Assembly (NCBI GenBank): GCA_022575985.1
Contig: JAKSXM010000132.1
Coordinates: 11,284,001-11,348,000, forward strand
From: Anagrus nilaparvatae
Lineage: Eukaryota > Arthropoda > Insecta > Hymenoptera > Mymaridae
Reading direction: 5' to 3'
DNA length: 64,000 nucleotides
The notes beneath the pieces were generated by a model. It was not told the origin of the DNA, did no database searches, and saw only the letters and a list, made by a program, of their open reading frames with translations. This document shows positions 46,358 to 55,594 of this stretch, piece after piece; positions within the stretch are counted from its first letter, which is position 1, and each line of letters opens with the position of its first letter. A program made the position numbers and the translations under genes.

Positions 46358-46680
46358 ATTAACTATTTATATAATATAATATCTATTGCAGTTAATTAGT
46401 TTGTAAACAATAGAAATTTTTATTCTTTTTATATTCTGTTATTAAATAAGAAATTTTATGACATTGAATCTATGATTCTATATTTTTTATATCTAGCTCT
46501 TTAAATTATTGATTATAATCTACTTTTTTGTTTAACTTTATTTGTATTTAGAATACCATTCCCCGTACAGTCTGTTTTATCAGACTCTGGGACAGCATGT
46601 ATGTATGCATGTATAAATGTATATTGTATGTATGTATATATCAATACTGTATAATGGTCAAATAAATAAATAAATAAATA
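44100..46680 (+). mobile_element. CR1/Jockey-group LINE, 5'-truncated, inserted in Copia
   Basis: Opposite in orientation to the Copia remnant that flanks it. It comprises a reverse transcriptase frame to 46223, then a 3' UTR with a poly-A tract (46326-46355) and a terminal AAATA-type tandem tail at about 46660-46682. The endonuclease domain is absent, as expected for 5' truncation. The AAATA-like tail instead of simple poly-A is typical of several CR1/L2-like groups. Confidence 0.8.
44127..46223 (+). CDS. LINE reverse transcriptase, uninterrupted frame
   Basis: The frame is open from 44067, with LINE homology probably from about 44127, giving about 700 residues. RT motifs occur in order: MGLKRGGVDGINIKTIKVL, KIIPIYKSGEKLLMTNYRPI (about residue 310), STFSDLSKAFDTVNHGILLK (about 390), INIGVPQGSILGPFLFLIYI (about 440) and SYADDTAVFS (about 465). 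NKLTLNLDKYVFITF and the FKYLGI block follow. All three catalytic aspartates are present and there is no stop. The C-terminal ~200 residues follow the usual LINE pattern without an RNase H. The upstream endonuclease is gone, so independent movement is unlikely, but the enzyme could still be made. Confidence 0.8.
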   Translation, partial: KIKDTVKKIKIINYKKLNLAATQIDWNKILKINDPILALANLKELIHRCVDFASKNTCLRKNYKKFRKDWMTNGILISSKYKEYPYNLIKNNKSNNYLLRKYYNKYCKILKKVITLAKNLNDNTNAKNSLSSSKKIWEFINNKLGNSNNTSKSIDVKQLKHNGMIVDDNKEIADLFNSFYNSIGNKLSSEIPDSIMNLESINNNTNSIFFRATNSAEISKIINDMGLKRGGVDGINIKTIKVLRPYIINSLAYIFNMCISKRFWPEDLKKAKIIPIYKSGEKLLMTNYRPISLISNLEKIFEKIVFNRLYSFFKVNNFISARQFRFLRGVGTSHALHNVTELIHHGLNNNKAVISTFSDLSKAFDTVNHGILLKKLEGYGVRGTPYNLIKSYLTNRLHSVRFGEVTSDYRVINIGVPQGSILGPFLFLIYINDLLHLAPHIFSYADDTAVFSVASSWLQAKTQMSVTLDNINDWFIANKLTLNLDKYVFITFGCNKKSIPNDNFKLTISKHSLKRVTKFKYLGIFIEQFLKWNNHVEFIIKRVKYLLFIFYKLKFILKNILKIIYFSLFLGVVSYAISVWGCAYDRALKTLQSYQNKIKKLIHSDNLTMLTLKQLFKINSLCYYYKDLKNEFINTKVRNRNKLLTLPRIKKTIFLKSPYIVSLKNYNLLPIALINISFKNQSSLKFKLMQYFSTLSTF

Positions 46681-46681
46681 A

Positions 46682-46925
46682 ATTCTAGCTTTTAAGCCAA
46701 AGATTCTTAGTTATGACAGATCAGGATTTTTGTTATTCCATAGTTTATATGGTGTTAATCCATTTAATATATTTTTTGGTGACCTATTTTGGATTTATAC
46801 AGCTGATGATATTATATCTTGTTCCCAGAACTTCTTATCTAAATTTGCATCTATAAGCATTGATCGAACCATTTCAATTAGTGATCTCTTTATGCACTCG
46901 CTTCTGCCATTCTGCTGAGGACAAT
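46682..46925 (-). pseudogene. Ty1/Copia integrase fragment
   Basis: On the minus strand: PYCPQQNGRSECIKRSLIEM then VRSMLIDANLDKKFWEQDI, a stop, then IQNRSPKNILNGLTPYKLW and LRIFGLKARI. This is the end of the Copia integrase core (family: PY.PQQNG..ER.NRT, F W.EA, NR.P......TPYE.W, L..FG). Two in-frame stops are present. It is joined by the LINE insertion to the fragment at 43925. Confidence 0.8.
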
Positions 46926-46929
46926 AAGG

Positions 46930-48240
46930 TTTACAAAAAAAAAACACCAATCGTCATAATTTTCATGTCCCATTTACCATCTTTTTACAGCTCTATTACT
47001 TTTTATTCATAAATTTTTACGTAAATTTCAATCCTTATCTATGAAGTAATTTAGACTATTAATGACCCATAACCTCTTAATATTAATTGATGGGAGATTA
47101 TAGGTTAAGTTAATACATATCATATAATCTAGTTAAAATCTCTTTATTGCGTGGATAACTGTAGCACATTGCGAAGTGTGCGAAGACGTTGTGCCTTTCT
47201 CTCCACTCTTGCTAACACAAGCATATAATATAAATTTATTTAATTATAATACAACAGCATTTATTTCGGATGCTACTTCTGACATGTTAAGGGTTCATGA
47301 CTCAATTTTAACCACATTTCCCAGGGATCACTATAATTTGGTGCATATGCCATTTATTATACCATAGAAATTATATCATTATTTGAACACAGCGCTTAAA
47401 ACATATCATTTATAGCAAGCTCAAATTGAACTTGGCTAAAAAACCCATGTTTTGTAAAGACCAGTTATTACTAGATAGTTAGCGATAGGACGTTTGTTAA
47501 AAAATTTGGATGCCATTAAGAATACCTTGAATACATTACCTTGAATACATTACAAAATAGAAAAGCTTCAGCTGAAATAACTGAGCGATAAGAGAGCCAA
47601 TGTCAAAAGTTTTTTTGTATTTGATGTTAATGATGTTTCAAGTCTTTGAAGATTCAAATAAGGCTTTTTTTTGTTGCTTTTTTCAAACCAAATCTTTAAT
47701 AATAGCTGATTTGTATTACCATATTTCTGAATTATATTTATTAATTCTTAGAAGATTTTTACCTCATAATAATGGCAATAATACAGAATTTTTAGAAATA
47801 AATTATAATAATTTAAATTATCAACTTCTTGATAATATATTAGATGTTGGGTATATGCCTAGACCCAAATCAGAACTCAATGCAATGATTCATGACAATA
47901 GAAAATACTTCTTTCTTTTTGGTTGCAGGTATTATAAAGAAATGGTTACAAGAAAATCAATATTTATTTATTAATTTATCAATTTCCAAGTGTTCTTTGA
48001 TATCCAACATTTGAATATAATTTTACAATTAAGCAGCTATATTATGAATATTCATTGATCCCTGAAATTGTCGACCATCCTAATTTTAATAAAAAAACTG
48101 ATCAATTCTTGAATAAAGAGATATACATTAAAATAAGATGATGAATATATATTCTGAATGTATATGCATCATCTGATTTGAAAGATAATACGACGTTCGA
48201 AGCTTGCTCACTAAAAAATTATCTTGATAATCTGACTTAA
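46930..48240. other. Low-complexity stretch with one unassigned frame
   Basis: A 124-codon frame at 47600-47974 (+) has mixed composition and no domain I recognise. It might be a transposon remnant, with RPKSELNAMIHDNRKYFF as its most protein-like part. No other feature supported. Confidence 0.3.
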
Positions 48241-48299
48241 AAGTAACCGGCTGTACTCCAGTAAGGTTTTAGCAGTTTTCAATAGTTTTCTATAGTTTT

Positions 48300-48641
48300 C
48301 TCAGTTTTCTATACTCACGGACACAAAAAATTGGACTTTAGTCCACCAAAAAATACAAATAAGTCCGGGCAAATGCGAGTAATTCTATCAAAAGTCGGCT
48401 GCTACCGCTCAACGAACAACAGATCCTGCAGTTGGGGCTTTCATATATCGGGGAAAGGAAACTCCAGGATCTGTGGCCCAAGGACCATAGCTCTCGTTGT
48501 CTGAATTCTGCTGGGGGCAAAATGGGTGGGATGGGTAATAAAAGGACGGAATTCACTACTTCGAGTGCTGTGGTCCACGGTGTATAAGATGCTATGAATC
48601 GCATTGCGCACTTAAATAAATAAATAAATAAATACATTCAT
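48300..48641 (+). mobile_element. 3' end of a LINE with (AAATA)n tail
   Basis: A GC-richer block without an open frame on this strand, ending in five or so AAATA/AATA units (48618-48641). This is how 5'-truncated LINE tails look. The minus-strand frame at 48338-48637 is a chance reading. Confidence 0.5.
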
Positions 48642-48680
48642 CATCTTGTTTTATTGTATATCTCTTTATTCAAGGGGGTA

Positions 48681-48783
48681 TGGGGTATGCTACAAAAGTT
48701 GAGTGCTAAGCGAAAAATGTTTCTTAAACATGTGTTTTAAGAAACATTTGTCGCTTAGCATTTAACTTTTGTAGCATACCCCA
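48681..48783. repeat. 103-bp near-perfect hairpin
   Basis: TGGGGTATGCTACAAAAGTT and its inverse AACTTTTGTAGCATACCCCA enclose a second paired block, CGAAAAATGTTTCTTAAAACA-like and TTTTAAGAAACATTTGTCG, around ACATGT. TA on both sides could be a target duplication. The stem is about 48 bp with only a few mismatches. Confidence 0.8.
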
Positions 48784-48925
48784 TAGTAATGCCAAATCAG
48801 AAAGGCGTTGGTCACAAAAAATTCAAATGAAAATAAAAAAAGAAATCGCCTTAAATGTTGCATAACAAATGCACTTTCAAGAAATTTTCCTAAAATAGTT
48901 CCTTTAGAAGCACTGATTAGAAGCA

Positions 48926-49123
48926 ATGATTAGAGAACTTAGAACAGATGTAAAAAATGATAGCAATGATGATTCAGAAAATGATAGTTTGGTAGACGAA
49001 GAATACAGCGATGAAAGCTTCAATGATGAGAGCTTTGAAGATGAAAGCTGAAGTGATAAAAGTTTAGAGTATAATGATTTTTATGTGGATGAAGGTGATA
49101 TGGAAGAAGATATGATTAACTAA
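48926..49123 (+). pseudogene. Very acidic small frame with one stop
   Basis: 65 codons from ATG at 48926 to TAA, with an internal TGA about two thirds along. It is dominated by Asp, Glu, Ser and Asn (repeats of the form DES F.DES). I do not recognise it. It could be the acidic tail of a decayed transposase or host gene, or low-complexity sequence. Confidence 0.25.
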
Positions 49124-49587
49124 TTTTTTTATTTTATTATATACGTTTCTGGTTTCATTAACGCGTATAAGATAAAAGGAAATATCTCAAAGAATGAGAT
49201 AGCGAATCTTAGTAATATTTCTTTGGAGTTTAATAATCGATAATATATGACTAGATACGCGTTAATTATTGTTTAATAATATTAATCGGTACTTTAACTT
49301 TAATAATAAACAAAAAAATCTTTTTGATTTATTTAAACTAAGTAAAAAAATCTAAGTAAAAAAATACAAAATAATACCATATGTTTTCTATAACGTAAAA
49401 CTATAACTATGGTCATATTTTCGTAAGCGCATGTGTGTGTACGTGATCTTTGATCACGGAAGCACAGCTGATAATTTTATAATAAATGTAATTTGGGGTT
49501 AGGTTATGAGAGGGTATGATTAAAATACAAAAAATATTAATTAATTACATAGCTTATTGGCACGTTGCCTATCATATCGTCTCCTCG

Positions 49588-49606
49588 CCCCCCCCCCCCA
49601 CTTTTT
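49588..49606 (-). promoter_or_regulatory. Candidate polypurine tract downstream of Gypsy accessory frame A
   Basis: On the minus strand this reads AAAAGT followed by about 13 G and GCGAG. It sits about 200 bp after the accessory frame, as does a matching G-rich tract (about 51520-51535) after frame B. In LTR elements such a tract primes plus-strand DNA synthesis just before the 3' LTR. Confidence 0.4.
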
Positions 49607-49810
49607 ATGATCAAAAGATCCTATCTTTGATCTAAAAAGTAGAGGAAAAAAAAAAAATTACTTTATTTTAATGTAGGTAAACAACAACAAAAAATTTTTA
49701 AGAGTTAAACTCGAAATATGACTGTAGTTATTTACAATAGATCTAACTAAGTTATATCACATTTTCAGGCTTGAAGAGATACTTAAATTTAAAATACAGG
49801 AACATTGGTT

Positions 49811-50524
49811 TCAGAGATTCTTGGAAGATTGACTCTTCTTTCTTCTAGTTATGTCAGCCATTTTTTTTTTTGGAGAAGTTTTTCTTCTTATGTTTGGCTC
49901 ACATGGAATGTTTGGAACCTTTTTAACTTTGTCATTTTTAACGACTATGACGGTCGATTTAATTTGAGGTTTATTGTTATTTTTGATAGCGATTTTTATA
50001 TCATCGATTGTTGGCATATCTTGAAATGGTTGTTTGTTCATGTTTGTTGATTTTGTCAAGTCTGGAGCGAACAACGCATCGTCTGGTTCAATATCGCTGA
50101 TATTTTCATAGAGAAACTGATTCCAATCCTGGTCGTTCATTGTTATTTCAGGTATAAATGGCTTTTAATTATCTAATTTTAAACGTTTGCCTAGTGGTAT
50201 TAGATCTTCCTTATCATGACGGATTGGTTTCTTTTTTTTCGTTTCCTTATTTTTATGGATATCTACAGATTGTCCTTTTTTTAGGGAAGGGCTAATCTTT
50301 GAATCATTTATTAAGCTATTTACATTTGGAGTGTCTTTTTTTTTAGGTACAACATTTTTCTTAATTTTAATATCTTTAGCTTTGGTTGTTTTATTTAAAT
50401 CGTCGAAGGCAACAAATTTTCCCAAGATGGTTTTAGTTTTGTTACTTTTAGTCTGTTTTTAAAGTGTCTTCTTAGAGTCTTTTGACTTTTCTGGGCCTGC
50501 CGCGTTTCCTTTTTGTTTTGCCAT
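49811..50524 (-). pseudogene. Gypsy accessory frame after pol, copy A
   Basis: ATG at 50524; one continuous frame to 49811 broken by two in-frame stops (about 50460 and 50163). Order: short basic N-terminus, a Lys/Thr/Pro-rich linker, the block PIRHDKEDLIPLGKRLKLDN, then W....DI..DD.LF.PD and a basic C-terminus (RRKTSPKKK, RRKKSQ). About 235 residues, no signal peptide or membrane segment, so not an envelope protein. Its start overlaps the end of an integrase-like frame (..FNSVLLKPYYQN.., stop at 50472-50474) by 53 bases. Copy B (51703-53240) has the same blocks in the same order. Function unknown; nucleic-acid binding is a guess from charge. Confidence 0.55.
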
Positions 50525-50639
50525 TTCCAGGAGCTTTTGGTGATGGCGGCGAGATCTCTCCCAATCTCGTTTCTTGGAAATTTTGATAGTACGGCTTTAG
50601 CAGGACGCTATTGAAGATTCCTCGATCTAAAAGTGTTAG

Positions 50640-51505
50640 GATCAGTTAATAACCAGCTCAAAGTGTCCTAGCTTGGGAATCTGACAAGAGGAAAATAGTC
50701 AAGAGTGGTTAACCAATTCTTAACAGGGTGCCACTCGAGAGGCTAACCAGCTCGAAAAAGTCTCAGCTTGGTAACCTACCAAGAGTGAAAAGGAAAGGAG
50801 TGGATTTCCAACCCCTAACCAGGTGCCACTCGGGAGGGCCAATAGGATTGACGATTCGAGAGGATGGCCGACTCGAAATCATCCTAGCTTGGTTACCTAC
50901 CAAGAGGAAAACAGCTAAGAGTGGATTACCAACCCTTGACTAGACGCTACTTGAGAGTACCAAGAGGATTGACTACTTTGAGAGGATAGCCAGCTCAAAG
51001 TTGTTCCAGCTTGGTCACTTCCAAGAGTGATGATTACCTTAAGATACCGTGGATAGCCAAGTGGTCCTCAGGAAATTTGTGCAAAAGCTACAAGACGAAT
51101 GCATAAAATTTCTACATTTGCTTCGCTATTTATAGTCTAACGAGCCCAATCTTTATTATATAAAAGAGAGCGCTCGATATACTTTTAGAAAAAGAAGAGA
51201 AATAAAATAATTTTGGAGTTTGCGTTTTCTATCTAATTTTTTATTAATAATTAATATCACTTAATTCAATATGATTTGTACTTTATTTTAATTTGTTTAT
51301 TTTAACAAATCAATTAATTAATAATTAATAAACTTAAAAAATAAAAATGATAACTTCATACTGTATAATAATATATTTATATATATAATGTTATTTCAAT
51401 TTAGAGGAGCGTGTAAGCTATAAGTATGTTACATGCGCGAGATTCTCTCAATTATGCGTGACATTATAATGGTATATAATATTTTTTTATTATACGTGAG
51501 GGTTA
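50640..51505 (-). repeat. Probable Gypsy LTR containing a ~121-bp tandem repeat
   Basis: The tandem part (50650-51060) has AGCTTGG anchors at 50670, 50765, 50886 and 51008 (spacings 95, 121, 122). Each unit carries CCAGCTC.AA, AGCTTGGT.ACCTACCAAGAG, AAGAGTGG.TTACCAACCC and GTGCCACTCG.GAG-like blocks. On the minus strand it is preceded by TGTAACCCTCACG just after the G-rich tract, then by TATA-like boxes near 51125-51165. Together this looks like a 3' LTR of the Gypsy element with internal repeats. The tandem array is certain; the LTR interpretation is inference. Confidence 0.5.
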
Positions 51506-51702
51506 CACCCTGACCGTCTCATACCCCCCCCCATTTTTTAAATAAAAATTTTCTTAAATTTTTCTCTGAAAAATTTATAATTGACTTATAATTATATAAC
51601 ATTTTTTTATATAATAGTCTATTAACATTTATAAAAAAATAAAAAATTCTCACTTATAATAATGAGTCTTTTGATAACAAAAAATAAAAAATTTCACAGT
51701 CT

Positions 51703-53240
51703 TTATGTTTTCACTATTTTTTTAGACACAACACTTATTTTTTTCGGTCTTGTAGCCTTCCGACATGTTGGATCGTTTTCTGGTGTGCTTTGATTATCTT
51801 GCAATTTCTGGATGTCATCCATAGTAAGCCTTGTCATTGTGCTTGCATCAATTTTTAATTTTTGTTTTTTTTCTTTACTTGTCGATTCTTCATTTAAGTT
51901 TGGAATATCTAGGCTTCTTACGATATCAGGTGTACTTGATCTTTTAGTTGTTATTCTGTCAGGTTTAAATAATTCATCGTCCGAAGATATGTCCGGAAAA
52001 GCGTTTCTTACTATGTTGTTCCACTCATCTATGTCCGAGTATTCTCTATCAGGATCTGGTGTCATAGGTACAATTTTCTTTGGCTGTTCTTTCTTTTAAC
52101 CCAACAGGATAACTAGATCTTTTTCGTGCCTTATTGGCTGTTGCTTTTCAGGTTTGCAAAGCCCGTAACCTTTTGTAAAGTTTTTTTTTGAGGTTTTTGT
52201 TATAGTAATAATTGATTGTACAGGCATGGATGGGACGACAACATGGGGAGGTTGATTTCTTCCTTACCCAATTTTTAACTGGCCACGGGTATTTGCGTGT
52301 CATGTTGAGGTGGCAACAGAGGAGTGCTTGCACTGCCCAGGCGTGAAGGATACAGTAGAGCACACATTCTTCGAATGTGTGCGCTACGTGGAGGGGCGCC
52401 CGCCCTTCCCGATTTGGATGCCGGAGACGGTGGTCCCGGAAATGCTATGGAGTCCCGAAAACTGGAAAAAGTAGCAGAGTACGTGAGGGCCACCTTGTTG
52501 AAGAAGAAAGAGGAGGGCTTTCTATCGTAGAGAGCTCTTCCTGTTCCTAGGCAGGGGGGAAGGCAGCGGCCAGCTGCCTAGGCTGCGAGTGCCAAACTGA
52601 AATTATATCTGAAAAGGGAGTTCCGGTTTGGGACAAACAATTGTGGGGGGTTTAAAGTGTGTTTATCCAGTAAGAATCTGGGGAGTAGCCGGCGACTGCG
52701 TTTGTCGGTGGTCTTCCAGTTGTATATTTTGTTCAACTGGGCGGTCATGGAAATTTGAAACACTCCATGGCTGATGTAAGGTTCACATATTTCCCTTGAA
52801 AAAAAAAATTATCAATTTTTGGTTCTTCGCAGATTTTCATTGTATTGAAAATTTTAGGTATTTTATTTAGCCTCAATTTTTTTAGTTTGAATTTCGCCGT
52901 ATGGGCCGACGTCCTCTTTTCTTTTTTGAGGGGTTTTCTCCTGTGGCTGAGTTTTCATTGCTGATTCTGGTTTTGTTTTTGTTGTCACTGGTATTGTTTT
53001 CACTTCCAATGATTTTTTATTTGCCTCTGCTTCTTGAATTTGAGGTGATGTTTGTACCTTCGATACTTGTGGAGGATTCTCCTGAGATGGTTTCTCCAGA
53101 GATGGATTTTTCTGAGGTGGTTTTTCCTGAGAGGGTTTTTCCTGAGATGGGTTTTCCTGAGGTGTTTCTTTTTTCTTCATCATCCTTGCTTGAAAATCTT
53201 GGACTTTCAATTCAAATCGTAGATTCCTTCCTTTTGACAT
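51703..53240 (-). pseudogene. Gypsy accessory frame after pol, copy B, interrupted by a LINE
   Basis: ATG at 53240 (MSKGRNLRFELKVQ). It overlaps the last 29 bases of the integrase frame, whose stop is at 53212-53214. The N-terminal part is followed by a Pro/Gln/Glu/Lys-rich repeat linker with repeated (K/E)NPSQEKP-type units. After the LINE insertion (52215-52800) the frame resumes with PIRHEKDLVILLG, a stop, and then DEWNN.....DISSDDELFKPD and a basic C-terminus ending at 51703. It matches copy A block for block. The hydrophilic, low-complexity nature and position after integrase make it neither gag nor a typical envelope gene. Confidence 0.55.
52215..52800 (+). mobile_element. R1-clade LINE, copy 2 (3' end with poly-A)
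   Basis: Strongly similar to 21425-21696 of copy 1 and continues where copy 1 stops. It encodes the C-terminal zinc motif CLHCPGVKDTVEHTFFEC (about 52325-52380), one frameshift near 52470, and the shared end EYVRATLLKKKEEGF then LS-stop. It then has about 260 bp of 3' UTR and a poly-A run at about 52800. It is inserted in the Gypsy accessory frame in opposite orientation. 5' truncation is the normal outcome of LINE insertion. Confidence 0.85.
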
Positions 53241-55590
53241 TTTGGTAGTACGTGATGAATTGAAAAGCGTTGAAATTACCTCGTTCTGAAAGATCATTAG
53301 GATTATTTATTGTGAAGGTTGATTTACCAATTTTTTTAGTTATTCGATATGATATCCCTTGATAAATACTCATGATTCATTTTTGTATTGGTGTCAGAGA
53401 CGTTTAATTCTTTGACCAATACTAAATCACCGACGAGGTAATTAATTATTTTATTTTTTATTTTTGCATTATTCATTCTTATATTTGCTTTTCTTTTTAT
53501 CCTACGCTCGGTCAACATTAGTTTTTGTTCGCGCGCATTATTGTCTACTTTTTTAATTTTAAAATAAGTTTCTCAAAATCCTTGGGGTTTAATATTTAAA
53601 TGTAACTCGAGCGGACAATATTCTGTCATATCTTGATACGATTTTTTCATACAATTTTGTTCTATAGTGGTCCACCGGGCCCACTCAGTGTGTTTGTTTT
53701 TGATCAAACTTCTAAAGAAACGGTTAAGCTCTTTGTGTATACGTTCAACTATATTAGATTCCGGGTTCCTAATTGAAGCGAACGATGGTTTTACGTTTAT
53801 TTTTTGTATTTCACTTTAAAATTTTTTTGATGTGAACTTAGTTCCATTGTCGAACAATAGGCGTTCAGGTTTACCATACATTTCAAAGTAATCGTTTCTT
53901 AACTTACTTATCACTGCATTGCCGTTATGTTTCTTGAGAGAGTATAACACAACGAACTTTGAAAATGGGTCTATTGTTGTTATTATATATTATACCTCCT
54001 GTTGATGTAGGGAAAGGACCTACGAAGTCAATTGCTAGTAGTTAATTTGGTTTACTTACTATTATCGCTTCAGGTAGAGTTGAAGTATTAAACTGGTAGT
54101 ACTTGTTTCGTTGACAAGAATCGCAACACTTTAAAATTCTTTGAGATTTTTCTTCTTGTTTTATTGTAAGTGAATTATTCGTTGAATATTCTAAAACACT
54201 TATAACCCCCGATATGTCCATATATTTCATTGATTTCTTCTATTAGTAACGAAATTATTGATTTTGAAATTACAATTTAGTTATCTTTGTATAAGATATT
54301 ATGATGGATTTCAAATCCTTTTCTTACTTTTGATTTATTTTTATTCATTGATTTAATTTTTTAGAGCTTTGGATCCTGATCCTGAAGTATAGCGATGTTT
54401 TTCAGTTTCACTATTATTTCGTTCGATGGATTTTTAGCTAAAATTGATGCTACGAGTGTGTCGTAATTAATTTCTTTGTTTATAGTTTCATCGCCATACA
54501 TGGTGCGGCAAAATAAACAGGTATTATATTTTCTTTACCAGCAATATATTGGATTTCTAAATCATAATGCTGTATGTAGAGAGCCCATCTCATTAAGCGA
54601 AAACTTAAAAATTTACACTTAGTCATAAACGAAAGTTCTTTATGATCGGTTTTAATTATGATTTAAGCTCCGAATAAATACGTTTTAAATTTTCTTAAAG
54701 ACCACACAATTGCTAATAATTCTTTTTCACTTGTAAAGAAATTTAATTCTGGACCTTTTAGAGTATGACTAGCGCATGCCACGATTTTTGCTTCATCGTT
54801 GTTATCTTCTTGTGTCAGGATGACACCCAGTGCGTAATCGCTGGCATCTGTGAGCAACTGAAACGCTTTATCAGGGAGTGGATGATGCAACACTACTGTG
54901 TCAATGAAGAGTTTCTTGACTTTTTCAAAGACTTCTTGATAACGTTGATCCCACTTCCATTTTATTTCTTTTCGAATAAGTTCTAGTACAGGAATCGTTT
55001 CTTCTGCTAATTGATGAGAGAAACGTGAGTAGAAGTTTAGTAATTCCAAAAAGCCACGTAATTGTTTAATATTTTTTGGCGCAGGAAAATTTTGAATTTT
55101 ATCGATTTTCTTGGGGTCAGTTTTTAACCCTTTCGTGGTTAGAATGAATCCTAAGAATTTCATTCCAGTGCGACATATATTAGATTTTTTTAAATTTAGT
55201 GTTAAATTATTTTCTTTGCATGCTTGAAATTACATTCCAAGATGCTTTAAACGTAGAGCAGATGTACAATGAATCATCTATGAAACTTTGTAAAAATTTT
55301 AATATTTTTTTAAAGGCAATTCTTGTACCACGGCATAGACCTGCGCCAGACCTTTTTGTTCCAAATGGAACCACTTTAAATTGATAACACTTCCCTTCGT
55401 ATAAGAAAGCTATAGACTTACGGGATTTTTCAGATAGTTCTTATTTAAATCGAAAGAACTCATAAAACGTGTATTGGAACAGCGTGCCAGAAGCTCTTCA
55501 ATTGTTTCTGGTCCTTCATGATCCATTTGAAGGAATGAGTTCAACTGGCGTCCATACAGAGAAACTGTCCCGTCGCCATATATGATAAAA
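53212..55590 (-). pseudogene. Ty3/Gypsy pol: reverse transcriptase, RNase H, integrase; broken
   Basis: Minus strand. A degenerate reverse transcriptase (55590-55164) with a SSFDLN block, the FIDDSLY catalytic box and, after frame changes, MKFLGFIL. The thumb/connection and RNase H are intact in 54663-55163 (GFLELLNFYSRFSHQLAEE, LLTDASDYALGVILTQ). An integrase zinc finger ends CCDSCQRNK (about 54110). The core keeps DFVGPFP (about 54030), LFDNGTKF and the NPESNIVERIHKELN glutamate (about 53745), with a stop between. The C-terminal part (YLVGDLVLVKELNVSDTNTK, then KKIGKSTF.INNP) runs to the stop at 53212. Gag and protease were not found. Confidence 0.8.
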
Positions 55591-55594
55591 GTAT

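Noticed and set aside
47600..47974. 124-codon frame
   Set aside because: No recognisable domain and no supporting neighbours; left as an unassigned frame in the interval note.
48338..48637. 99-codon minus-strand frame
   Set aside because: Antisense to a LINE 3' tail.
52324..52530. 68-codon frame in GC-richer sequence
   Set aside because: Mixed-frame reading of the LINE copy 2 C-terminus and not an independent gene.
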